In this document: in pieces, positions 7,706 to 15,527 of the stretch
Layout: every line of letters starts with the position of its first letter
Numbering within the stretch: position 1 is the stretch's first letter
DNA from: an uncultured Bacteroidales bacterium
GTDB lineage: Bacteria; Bacteroidota; Bacteroidia; Bacteroidales; F082
NCBI GenBank assembly: GCA_905234645.1
Contig: CAJOIS010000014.1
Span: 1 to 64,000 of the forward strand
DNA: 64,000 bases
Direction of reading: 5' to 3'
Translations under genes and position numbers: made by a program
Notes under the pieces: model-generated
Told to the model about the DNA's origin: nothing
Databases searched by the model: none
Seen by the model: only the letters and a program-made list of their open reading frames with translations

Positions 7706-9547
7706 ATGACAAAGGACAAGATATTCAGTTGGAGATTTTGCCTTTGTTGTGGCATTTTCATTTGGTTTCTCGTCAACCTGCTGCAGGGTATCTTCACCGA
7801 AATACAGGAGGACGAGGCCTATTATGCCCTCTTTGGAGAACACCTCGCCTGGGGCTATTACGACCACCCACCCATGGTGGGGCTGATGACCTTTTTGAGC
7901 AGCATTTTCTTTTCGGGCACTTTGGGTGTTAGGTTCTTTACGATTATTGCGTCTTGTCTGTCGTTGTTCGTTATGTGGTTGACGGCCATAAGTCGGCCCA
8001 AGGTCGTTGAGCCTGTCGAAACGCCGACATCTTCGGAACGGCCCTTCGACAAGCTTAGGGACCTAGAACCAAAAAGCATATTATTGTTCTTCATCATTGC
8101 CTGCTCCATCGTGATGTTCAACATCTATGGTTTCATCACCACGCCAGACGCGGGTCTCATCTTGTTTTCGGCCTTTTTCCTATTGTTCTACCAACGCTAT
8201 CTGTCCGACAAATCTTGGAAAAACGCCCTGCTCATGAGTATCATGATGGCCTTGATGGTTTACAGCAAATACCACGCTTTTCTGCTACTGGGATTGATCG
8301 TGCTGTCCAACCTCAAACTGCTGAAGGAAGGCAAATTCTGGGTGGCCTGTTTCTTGACCTTGGCTTTACTGGCGCCGCACATCATTTGGCAGGTGCAAGC
8401 CGATTTTCCGAGCTTCCGCTACCATCTCTCAGGACGCAACGAGCCCTTCCGATGGAATTATTTCTTGGAGTATCTGCCCAACCAGTTGCTGGTATTCAAT
8501 CCGTTTACTTTTGGGGCTATTGTTTATGTGCTAATAAAAAAAGACAAGACCAGCTTGCCGCACATAGATTGGCTGCGCCGAATGCAAAGCATTTCCATCC
8601 ATCCCACAACCCAGCGCGGGAATGACATGCACGGCAAGCCGGTCTTTGAGCGGGGATTAAAGTTTATCTTGGTTGGGTTCTTCGTCTTCTTCTGGCTGAT
8701 GGCCTTCCGAGGCCATGTGGAGCCGCATTGGACCATCGTTTGTGTCATCCCCATGGTGGTGTTGCTCTATCGCAACGCGGTGACTAACGACAAATTAAAG
8801 AAGTACACCTATTTCTTCATCCTTCCTTCCCTTCTTCTGATTGTCGCTATTAGGATTCTCATCCTTACGCCGCTTGCAGATCGCTTTGGCTATCACGGCA
8901 AGAAGAACTATTACACAGCTATTGAAACGGTGGCTGGAGATAATCCTGTCGTATTCCAAGGCTCATTTCAAGAACCTGCGTTGTACCATTATTTCACAAG
9001 TAATGAAAGTGCCGCGTTGAAAAGCTACTACGACCGTAAGACACAGTATGACTTATGGCAATTCGACAAAGAGTGGATCGGCGAGCCCGTGTTCGTTTGC
9101 TCGCCATACCATAGACTATCAAAGGATTACAAGATCAACGGAGTTGAGTTTAAAGGGTTTTTGGCTGAGCATTTCCAATCGGCAAATCGATTGGTGACGT
9201 CGTACCGCATCATAAACGCCGAAACGACACAAACGCCCGTATTCCATCGTGGTGACACCCTAACGGTTGACTTCTCCATTCATAATCCTTATGATCAGGC
9301 GGTAGATTTCCATCACCCTGAATTCGACCTTTGTATCAAAGCGCAATACCTGCCTGGTGACGATTTCAGCTATTGTTATTACAACGATGACATCGTCATT
9401 CCCGCCCACAAAACCTACCATGGGCATTTGTATACCGTTATCGGCGACGATGTCGAGATGGGCAAAAAACACTTTGCCCTTGGCATAGGCGATGGCATCT
9501 CTTCTTTTGTGACAGAAGAAAGCCTGAAAGACATTATAGTCAAATAG
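7706..9547 (+). CDS. GT39-family (ArnT/PMT-like) polytopic glycosyltransferase with two in-frame repeat insertions
   Basis: A 613-aa inner-membrane protein. The first helix is followed by EIQEDEAYYALFGEHLAWGYYDHPPMVGLM, whose Glu/Asp-rich first periplasmic loop and YYDHPP motif mark the GT39/ArnT/PMT_2 superfamily; these enzymes move a sugar from a polyprenyl phosphate donor to lipid A, a glycan or a protein. About ten further hydrophobic helices run to residue ~400, followed by a ~200-aa soluble domain. Two loops contain translated interspersed repeats: residues about 99-120 (VVEPVETP, FDKLRDLEP) and about 291-309 (THPTTQRGND-like; read here as HPTTQRGNDMHGK). Both insertions keep frame. The acceptor substrate is unknown. 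Confidence 0.85.
   Translation: MTKDKIFSWRFCLCCGIFIWFLVNLLQGIFTEIQEDEAYYALFGEHLAWGYYDHPPMVGLMTFLSSIFFSGTLGVRFFTIIASCLSLFVMWLTAISRPKVVEPVETPTSSERPFDKLRDLEPKSILLFFIIACSIVMFNIYGFITTPDAGLILFSAFFLLFYQRYLSDKSWKNALLMSIMMALMVYSKYHAFLLLGLIVLSNLKLLKEGKFWVACFLTLALLAPHIIWQVQADFPSFRYHLSGRNEPFRWNYFLEYLPNQLLVFNPFTFGAIVYVLIKKDKTSLPHIDWLRRMQSISIHPTTQRGNDMHGKPVFERGLKFILVGFFVFFWLMAFRGHVEPHWTIVCVIPMVVLLYRNAVTNDKLKKYTYFFILPSLLLIVAIRILILTPLADRFGYHGKKNYYTAIETVAGDNPVVFQGSFQEPALYHYFTSNESAALKSYYDRKTQYDLWQFDKEWIGEPVFVCSPYHRLSKDYKINGVEFKGFLAEHFQSANRLVTSYRIINAETTQTPVFHRGDTLTVDFSIHNPYDQAVDFHHPEFDLCIKAQYLPGDDFSYCYYNDDIVIPAHKTYHGHLYTVIGDDVEMGKKHFALGIGDGISSFVTEESLKDIIVK
8002..8063. repeat. REP-like doublet inserted in frame in the glycosyltransferase gene
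   Basis: Two 25-nt units (8002-8026 and 8039-8063) flank a 12-nt spacer. Each has counterparts in the trkA-trkH gap (43727-43796), where both are present in the opposite mutual arrangement. The arms contain TTGAGCCTGTCGAAA and TTCGACAAGCTTAGGG, which are complementary to each other apart from a few bases. Confidence 0.8.
8590..8630. repeat. Second in-frame repeat in the glycosyltransferase gene
   Basis: The last 15 nt, GCGGGAATGACATGC (8616-8630), are the exact reverse complement of 10121-10135 in the intergenic repeat cluster upstream of the IPExxxVDY gene. The left half (CATTTCC) is an imperfect inverted match to GGGAATG. It encodes a loop between two predicted membrane helices. Confidence 0.6.
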
Positions 9548-10069
9548 TTATTTGCTTTCCCTAAGTTGGGCCTGTAAGGCTTCCTGCTCACGCAAACGAT
9601 TACGGACTTCGTTGATGTTGTTGAGCTTCTTTTTCTTATCGATCATCTTCTGCTCACAGTCGCCGATGGTTTCCAGCACCTGCCGCATCACCTTATCTTT
9701 CTCCATCAAGAACGCATGGACAACACCTTCCGAGGAACGAATGGACTGTATGAGGCTAAGACGACGTTCTGCCGTGAGGCTGTTTTGGATGAGAAAGAGA
9801 TAGTCGAGACGGGGATTGAAGGAATAGAGCACCTTGTCCTTGCGGACGAGTGAGACCAAGTTGTAAACATTGTAGTTCTCACCAGCTGTATAGTAAAAGA
9901 AAGAGAATCCTGTCCCTTCAAACTCCAGGTCGTCGTAGCGCACCAAGTCGATGGAGAGCTTGTTGTTGATACTCCACGCCAGCTTATAGTCAGGCAGGCT
10001 CGAATTGATGCCAATGACAGTGGTGCCGTCAAACGAAGCGATTTGTATTCTCTTGTCTCTGGGATTCAT
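9548..10069 (-). CDS. IPExxxVDY-family protein
   Basis: A 173-aa soluble protein. The segment YSFNPRLDYLFLIQN fits the pattern that names this Bacteroidota family (I/F-P-x-x-x-DY), and the position next to rnc, fabF and acpP is the arrangement I recall for it. The last 40 residues are a charged helix, likely coiled coil (KKKKLNNINEVRNRLREQEA). Molecular function is unknown. The -7 box ends only 4 nt before the ATG, so its mRNA may be leaderless. The gene follows the rnc stop after a 169-nt repeat-filled gap and is on the same strand. Confidence 0.75.
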   Translation of the reverse strand: MNPRDKRIQIASFDGTTVIGINSSLPDYKLAWSINNKLSIDLVRYDDLEFEGTGFSFFYYTAGENYNVYNLVSLVRKDKVLYSFNPRLDYLFLIQNSLTAERRLSLIQSIRSSEGVVHAFLMEKDKVMRQVLETIGDCEQKMIDKKKKLNNINEVRNRLREQEALQAQLRESK

Positions 10070-10073
10070 GCCG

Positions 10074-10081
10074 CAAAGATA
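10074..10081 (-). promoter_or_regulatory. -7 promoter box of the IPExxxVDY gene
   Basis: TATCTTTG on the minus strand, 4 nt upstream of the ATG. An AGTATTA/TAATACT inverted repeat (10081-10100) overlaps its upstream edge and may be an operator. Confidence 0.6.
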
Positions 10082-10120
10082 GTATTATTTCAGTAATACT
10101 GGTCATATAGGCTTTAGAAA

Positions 10121-10225
10121 GCATGTCATTCCCGCGAAGGAATGTGTGATGGCATGGAATCTTTGCTTTCTGAAGCCGTCTCCCATAGATTCCAGCTCAC
10201 GCACACGCCAACGTTGGAATGACAT
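10121..10225. repeat. Intergenic palindromic repeat cluster
   Basis: The outer arms ATGTCATTCC (10123-10132) and GGAATGACAT (10216-10225) are perfect inverted repeats. Inside, GGAATCT (10156-10162) and AGATTCC (10187-10193) pair as well, so the element could fold into a long branched hairpin. It fills most of the 169-nt gap between rnc and the IPExxxVDY gene and shares a 15-mer with the in-frame repeat at 8616-8630. Confidence 0.7.
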
Positions 10226-10238
10226 GGGAGACTATTTA

Positions 10239-10967
10239 TCACCCTTCGCCAAACAATGTCTTGCAAGTCTTCTCGGCCGCCAACTGTTCGGCACCCCGGA
10301 TGGAACGATCGTAGGCATCGGAATAGGGCGTTCCGTCTATGACAACCTGAACATGGTATTCTTTCTTATGGCCGTCGCCACTTTCATCGAGGAGTTGAAA
10401 CACCAGCTTCTTCTTGTTCTTTTGCGACCATTCAAGCAACTTGCTCTTGAAGTTGACGTCTGTATTCTGCAACTCCTCCAGATCGATGTGCACTTTGACG
10501 ATGCGTTCGATGATGATTTTTTTGGCGAAGTCAAAGCCTCTGTCAAGATAGATGGCACCCATGAGAGCCTCAAAGGCGTTGCCACCCATCGAGCGGGCAT
10601 TATTACCCATGTCGGGGGCGTGACGGATATAGTTGTCAAAACCGAGTTTTTGGGAGAGCTTGTTTAGCGACACGCGACTCACGATGCGGGAGCGCATCTC
10701 TGTAAGGAAGCCCTCGGGCTGTGTGGGATAGGTGTGGAACAGGTAGTCGGCCACTGCAGTGCTTAAAACAGTGTCGCCAAGGTATTCCATGCGCTCGTTG
10801 CTGACGTGGTAGTTGCCTACCGTCTCGGCCGCCACCGACTTATGGGTGAAGGCCACCCGATAAAGGTTGATATTTTTGGGATAGAAGCCAAAAATATTAT
10901 GGATATATTCATAAAGATCCCTGTCCTTGGGGTCCTTGGGTCGCGAAAGCTGCAGGAAGAGAGCCAT
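10239..10967 (-). CDS. rnc: Ribonuclease III
   Basis: Endonuclease for double-stranded RNA, used in rRNA and mRNA processing. The 242 aa contain the RNase III signature NERMEYLGDTVLS (ERLEFLGD type, with catalytic acidic residues) at about 57-69, the second acidic region FEALMGAIYLDRG, and a C-terminal dsRNA-binding domain (about 160-240, KSKLLEWSQKNKKK to AAEKTCKTLFGEG). The start is ATG 10967, 7 nt after the fabF stop, so the two are co-transcribed from the acpP promoter. Confidence 0.96.
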   Translation of the reverse strand: MALFLQLSRPKDPKDRDLYEYIHNIFGFYPKNINLYRVAFTHKSVAAETVGNYHVSNERMEYLGDTVLSTAVADYLFHTYPTQPEGFLTEMRSRIVSRVSLNKLSQKLGFDNYIRHAPDMGNNARSMGGNAFEALMGAIYLDRGFDFAKKIIIERIVKVHIDLEELQNTDVNFKSKLLEWSQKNKKKLVFQLLDESGDGHKKEYHVQVVIDGTPYSDAYDRSIRGAEQLAAEKTCKTLFGEG

Positions 10968-10974
10968 CTTAATG

Positions 10975-12222
10975 TTAGAACTTTTTGAAAATCAAGGTGG
11001 CATTTTGTCCACCAAAGCCAAATGAGTTGGAGAGCGCGTAGTTGATATCGCGCTTTTTGGCTTTGTTGAAGGTGAAATCGAATCGGCTGTCGATGTTCGG
11101 GTCGTCGTCGAAGTGATTGATGGTGGGCGGAATGATACCGTTATGTAAGGCCAGCACGCTGGCGATGGCTTCCACTGCGCCAGCACCTCCTAAAAGGTGG
11201 CCTGTCATTGACTTCGTGGAGTTGATGCTGATGTCGAAGGCATGCTCGCCAAACACCTTTTGGATGGCGAGGGTTTCTGCCAAGTCACCCATAGGTGTCG
11301 AGGTGCCGTGAGCGTTGATGTGGTCGATGACATCAGGGCTAATCTCGGCATCCTTCAAGGCGCGTTGCATGCTGAGCACGCCGCCTTCGCCCTCGGGATG
11401 AGGAGCTGTGATGTGATAGGCGTCGGCCGATTCACCGCCACCCACGACTTCGGCATAGATCTTAGCGCCACGTGCAACGGCGTGTTCGTATTCCTCAAGA
11501 ACGAGGCAGCCCGCACCTTCACCCATGACGAAGCCGTCACGATTAAGGTCGAAGGGACGTGACGCCGTCATTGGATCCTCGTTGCGTGTCGACAAGGCTT
11601 TCATGGCGTTGAAACCACCTATGCCGAGTTGTCCGATAGCAGCACCTGCGCCACCGGCGACGACAGCCTGGCATTTACCTAAACGGATGTAGTTGAAAGC
11701 TTCGATGATGGCGTGCGTCGAAGAGGCGCAGGCCGACACGGTGGCGAAGTTAGGGCCACGGAAGCCGTATTTGATGGAGATGACGCCACCGGGCATGTTG
11801 ACGATCATCTTAGTGATGAGGAAAGGCCCAAAACGTGGCGTGCCGTCGCTTTGGGAATATTCCATCACCTCGTTGTACAAGTGGTTAACGCCACCGATAC
11901 CAGAAGTCATAATAACGCCCACCTCATCCAAGTCGCTATTCTCGGCAGAGATGCCAGAGTCGGCAACAGCTTCGTCAGCGGCGATGAGGGCAAATTGGGC
12001 GAAGTGGTCGTACTTGCGTACGTTCTTCTTCTCAAAATAGTTTTCGGGGTCGTAATCCTTTACCTCACAGGCAAAGTGCGTCTTGTACAAAGTAGAATCG
12101 AAACGGGTAATCTCACCAGCACCGTTTTTTCCATTTACCAATCCCTCCCAGAAATCCTTGACGGTGTTTCCTATGGGTGTGATGGCTCCGAGGCCCGTGA
12201 TGACTACGCGTTTCGATTCCAT
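10975..12222 (-). CDS. fabF: Beta-ketoacyl-ACP synthase II
   Basis: Elongating condensing enzyme of type II fatty-acid synthesis: joins malonyl-ACP to acyl-ACP. The 415 aa are standard. The Cys-His-His active site is visible: the nucleophile in VSACASSTHAI, His in NAHGTSTPMGD and His in STKSMTGHLLGGAGA, with GFGGQNA at the C-terminus. It directly follows acpP (31-nt gap) and precedes rnc (7-nt gap), the usual Bacteroidota order. Confidence 0.97.
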   Translation of the reverse strand: MESKRVVITGLGAITPIGNTVKDFWEGLVNGKNGAGEITRFDSTLYKTHFACEVKDYDPENYFEKKNVRKYDHFAQFALIAADEAVADSGISAENSDLDEVGVIMTSGIGGVNHLYNEVMEYSQSDGTPRFGPFLITKMIVNMPGGVISIKYGFRGPNFATVSACASSTHAIIEAFNYIRLGKCQAVVAGGAGAAIGQLGIGGFNAMKALSTRNEDPMTASRPFDLNRDGFVMGEGAGCLVLEEYEHAVARGAKIYAEVVGGGESADAYHITAPHPEGEGGVLSMQRALKDAEISPDVIDHINAHGTSTPMGDLAETLAIQKVFGEHAFDISINSTKSMTGHLLGGAGAVEAIASVLALHNGIIPPTINHFDDDPNIDSRFDFTFNKAKKRDINYALSNSFGFGGQNATLIFKKF

Positions 12223-12253
12223 GTAGTTTTTATTTGGTTAACAATACTGAAAA

Positions 12254-12496
12254 TTAATTTTCAGCGCGCATCTTTTCGATAAGACGAACCACGTCACCCA
12301 CGGTGACGATGCTTTCCTGTTGGTCGTCCGGGATGGAGAGATTGAAGCTCTTTTCGAATTCCATCATCAGTTCGACGGTGTCGAGAGAATCGGCACCCAG
12401 GTCGTTGGTGAAGCTAGCTTCCATAGTGACTTCCGAAGGGTCAACACCCAGCTTTTCAGCAATAATCGGAACGATTTCATTCAAAATTTCTTGCAT
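12254..12496 (-). CDS. acpP: Acyl carrier protein
   Basis: An 80-aa acidic helical carrier. The serine that receives 4'-phosphopantetheine sits in [16 protein letters not shown]. The start ATG 12496 gives the normal length and MQEILNEI beginning; the longer frame upstream crosses the promoter box and is not used. First gene of the acpP-fabF-rnc unit. Confidence 0.97.
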   Translation of the reverse strand: MQEILNEIVPIIAEKLGVDPSEVTMEASFTNDLGADSLDTVELMMEFEKSFNLSIPDDQQESIVTVGDVVRLIEKMRAEN

Positions 12497-12539
12497 AGTT
12501 TTCAATTTTAAGTGAATAAATAAAACTCGTTTTCGGCGG

Positions 12540-12636
12540 CAAAGGTACAACTTTTTTTTATAACAACATATTTTTTCGTTTTTTTGGCATTTTAGAGACA
12601 ATTTTATCCCAGTTCAAGTTATTCTTCGTATCTTTA
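12540..12636. promoter_or_regulatory. Divergent promoters of acpP and polA
   Basis: Minus strand: -7 box TACCTTTG (12547-12540), 43 nt from the acpP ATG. Plus strand: TATCTTTA (12629-12636), one base off consensus, 19 nt before the polA ATG. The region between is A/T-rich. Confidence 0.65.
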
Positions 12637-12655
12637 CACCATAATTTGAACCACT

Positions 12656-15514
12656 ATGGAGACTGCGGAGAAAAGACTTTTCCTTTTGGATGCCTATGCA
12701 TTGATATACAGGGCTTTCTTTGCCTTGAACAAAAACCCGCGCCTTAACTCGAAAGGCGTTAACACCTCGGCGGTGATGGGTTTCCTTAACTCTCTTTATG
12801 AAATCCTGAAAAACGAGAAGCCCACCCATATCGGCGTGGCCTTCGATGTGGCTGGCACCGCGCAACGCCAAGAGGAATACAGTGAATACAAGGCCAACCG
12901 TGAGAAGATGCCCGACGACCTCCGTGATGCCATTCCTTATATTATTAGACTCATCGAGGCCTTCAACATCCCCATCTACGGCGTGGAAGGCTACGAGGCC
13001 GACGATGTCATTGGAACGATGTCGAAAATGGCTGAAAAACAAGGCTTCCTTACCTATATGATGACGCCCGACAAGGACTTTGGACAACTCGTCACCGACA
13101 AAGTCCTGCTATACAAACCCGCCAAATTCGGCGAACCGGCACAAATATGGGGACCAAAAGAGGTCTGCGAACGTTACGGCATCCAAGATCCCAAACAACT
13201 CATCGACATTTTGGGACTTTGGGGCGATGCTGCGGACAACATTCCAGGCATCCCTGGCATCGGAGAGAAGACAGCGGCCATTCTCGTTGGTAAATACGGC
13301 AGCGTGGAGAACCTCATTGCCCACGCCGACGAGCTGAAAGGCAAGCAAAAGGAGAACGTCATCGAGTTTGCCGAACAAGGCTTGATGTCGAAGGCTTTGG
13401 CGACCATCAACTTGGAGGTGCCTGTGGAATTCAACGAGGAAGAACTGAAAGCCAAGGAACCCAACCTTCCAGCGTTGATGGCCCTTTTCGAAGAACTGGA
13501 GTTCAAGACTTTCGCCAAGCGCTTCTTAGAGGATTATAAGGGGAAACATGGAGTTGACTCCCCCCTGTCCCCCTCTCAGAGGGGGACTCAACCCACAGGG
13601 GCTTTGGTGGGGAGTCAACAGCCCAAACTATTCTCTTCCGACGAAACTTTCGACCTCTTCCACCAAGGCGGTGATACTGGCGACTTGCTGGCCTTCTCCG
13701 ACAAGGACTCGGCAAAGACGGTGAAACATGACTACAAACTCGTGGAAAGCGAAGCTGACATCAAGGCTTTGGTGGAACTGCTTTCCAAGCAGCCACAATT
13801 CGTCTTCGACACCGAGACCACTAACATTGACGTATATTCTGCCGAACTGGTAGGGCTCTCCTTCGCCATTAAGGCGCATGAGGCTTGGTATCTGCCCATG
13901 CCTGCCGACCAGGAGGAATGCCAAAAGAAATTGGAGTTGCTGCGGCCTTTGTTCGAGAACGAAAGCATCCTCAAAATCGGGCAGAACCTGAAATACGACA
14001 TCTCCATGCTGGCGCAATACGGCATTGCAGTGAAAGGAAAAATGTTTGACACCATGCTGGCACATTACCTCCATGAGCCCGAGCAACGCCACAACATGGA
14101 CTACCTCGCCGAGGTCTATCTCAACTATTTCACCATCCCCATTGAAGACCTCATCGGCAAAGGAAGGATTCAGAAAACCATGCGTGAGGTGCCGATTAGC
14201 TTGGTCAAGGAATATGCTGCCGAAGATGCCGATATTACATTGCAACTTTATGAGAAACTGCAGCCTTTGCTGAAAGAAAACGGCGTGGAAAAGCTGTTCT
14301 ATGAAATCGAAATGCCGCTGGTACCCGTACTCAGCCGCATGGAGGCCAACGGCGTGAAGATTGACACGGAAAACCTGAAGCAAATCAGCGAGGAGTTCGG
14401 CGGAGAAATCCATAAAATCGAGGAAGAGATTTACAATTTGGCAGGAACGCCGTTCAACATTGCCTCGCCGAAACAACTAGGTGAAATCCTTTTCGAGAAA
14501 CTAAGAATCGACGAGAAAGCCAAGAAAACCAAAACAGGACAATACGCCACGGGCGAGGAGGTGCTGCAAAAACTCCTGCACAAACATCCCATCGTACAGA
14601 AGATTTTGGACTACCGCTCATTTACCAAGCTGAAGTCAACCTATCTGGATGCACTGCCTGCTTTGGTCAACCCGAAAGATGGACTGATTCACACCTCCTA
14701 CAACCAAGCCGTTACCGCTACGGGGCGTTTGAGTTCCAACAACCCGAACTTGCAGAACATCCCCGTGCGCACGGCTCAAGGTCGCGAGATCCGTCGCGCT
14801 TTTGTGCCGCGAAGCGATGCCTATACTCTTTTGGCGGCAGACTACAGCCAAATCGAGTTGCGCATCATCGCCCATCTGAGCCAAGATCCTGCCATGGTCG
14901 CCGACTTCAACCTCGGCCACGACATCCACGCTGCCACGGCGGCTAAAGTGTTCCACGTGCCGATGGAGCAGGTGACCAAAGAACAGCGCAGCCGCGCCAA
15001 GGCTGTCAACTTCGGCATCATCTACGGCATGTCGGCTTTCGGTCTGGCAGAACGCATGGAGCTCTCGCGCAGCGAGGCCGCCGACATCATCAAGAAATAC
15101 TTTGAGGAGTATGCTGGCATCAAGGAATACATGAACCGCAGTATCGCTTTGGCACGCGAACGTGGCTATGCCGAGACCATCTTGGGTCGTCGCCGTTACC
15201 TCCGCGACATCAACGGCTCGAACAGCGTGGTGCGTGGCTTCGCCGAGCGCAACGCCATCAACGCGCCCATCCAAGGCAGCTCCGCCGACATGATCAAGAT
15301 TGCCATGATTGGGATCCACGAGGAACTGCAACGACTGAAGATGCAGTCGAAGATGATTCTTCAGGTACACGACGAATTGGTTTTCGACGCACATTTGGAC
15401 GAACTTGACGCATTGAAAGCCATCGTTCAAGACAAAATGGTGAATGCTTTGCCGCTGTCGGTGCCAGTCATCGTTGAAATGAATACTGGGGACAACTGGT
15501 TGGAAGCGCATTAA
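12656..15514 (+). CDS. polA: DNA polymerase I with proofreading domain and a repeat-derived linker
   Basis: Replication and repair polymerase of 952 aa. Order: 5'-3' exonuclease/flap domain (about 5-290, ending in the GIPGIGEKTA helix-hairpin-helix region), linker, DEDDy 3'-5' exonuclease (about 360-555) and family A polymerase (about 570-952). The exonuclease looks active: FDTETT (D385, E387), GQNLKYD and YAAEDAD are intact. Polymerase motifs: DYSQIELR (D729), RAKAVNFGIIYG and QVHDELVFD (D906). Residues about 300-322 (GVDSPLSPSQRGTQPTG…) are translated from a palindromic repeat lying in the linker between nuclease domains. The AraC-like gene begins 13 nt downstream. Confidence 0.97.
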   Translation: METAEKRLFLLDAYALIYRAFFALNKNPRLNSKGVNTSAVMGFLNSLYEILKNEKPTHIGVAFDVAGTAQRQEEYSEYKANREKMPDDLRDAIPYIIRLIEAFNIPIYGVEGYEADDVIGTMSKMAEKQGFLTYMMTPDKDFGQLVTDKVLLYKPAKFGEPAQIWGPKEVCERYGIQDPKQLIDILGLWGDAADNIPGIPGIGEKTAAILVGKYGSVENLIAHADELKGKQKENVIEFAEQGLMSKALATINLEVPVEFNEEELKAKEPNLPALMALFEELEFKTFAKRFLEDYKGKHGVDSPLSPSQRGTQPTGALVGSQQPKLFSSDETFDLFHQGGDTGDLLAFSDKDSAKTVKHDYKLVESEADIKALVELLSKQPQFVFDTETTNIDVYSAELVGLSFAIKAHEAWYLPMPADQEECQKKLELLRPLFENESILKIGQNLKYDISMLAQYGIAVKGKMFDTMLAHYLHEPEQRHNMDYLAEVYLNYFTIPIEDLIGKGRIQKTMREVPISLVKEYAAEDADITLQLYEKLQPLLKENGVEKLFYEIEMPLVPVLSRMEANGVKIDTENLKQISEEFGGEIHKIEEEIYNLAGTPFNIASPKQLGEILFEKLRIDEKAKKTKTGQYATGEEVLQKLLHKHPIVQKILDYRSFTKLKSTYLDALPALVNPKDGLIHTSYNQAVTATGRLSSNNPNLQNIPVRTAQGREIRRAFVPRSDAYTLLAADYSQIELRIIAHLSQDPAMVADFNLGHDIHAATAAKVFHVPMEQVTKEQRSRAKAVNFGIIYGMSAFGLAERMELSRSEAADIIKKYFEEYAGIKEYMNRSIALARERGYAETILGRRRYLRDINGSNSVVRGFAERNAINAPIQGSSADMIKIAMIGIHEELQRLKMQSKMILQVHDELVFDAHLDELDALKAIVQDKMVNALPLSVPVIVEMNTGDNWLEAH
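13553..13619. repeat. 67-nt palindromic repeat inserted in frame in polA
   Basis: The outer arms GTTGACTCCCC and GGGGAGTCAAC are perfect inverted repeats. Inside are a second perfect hairpin (CCCCCTCTCAGAGGGGG) and a CCCCTGT/ACAGGGG pair. The whole element is read through without a stop. Confidence 0.85.
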
Positions 15515-15527
15515 TTATGAATTTAAG

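Noticed and set aside
6531-7712. Long minus-strand open frame across glnA (393 codons)
   Set aside because: It is the complement of a GC-rich highly biased gene, has a composition unlike real proteins and no promoter.
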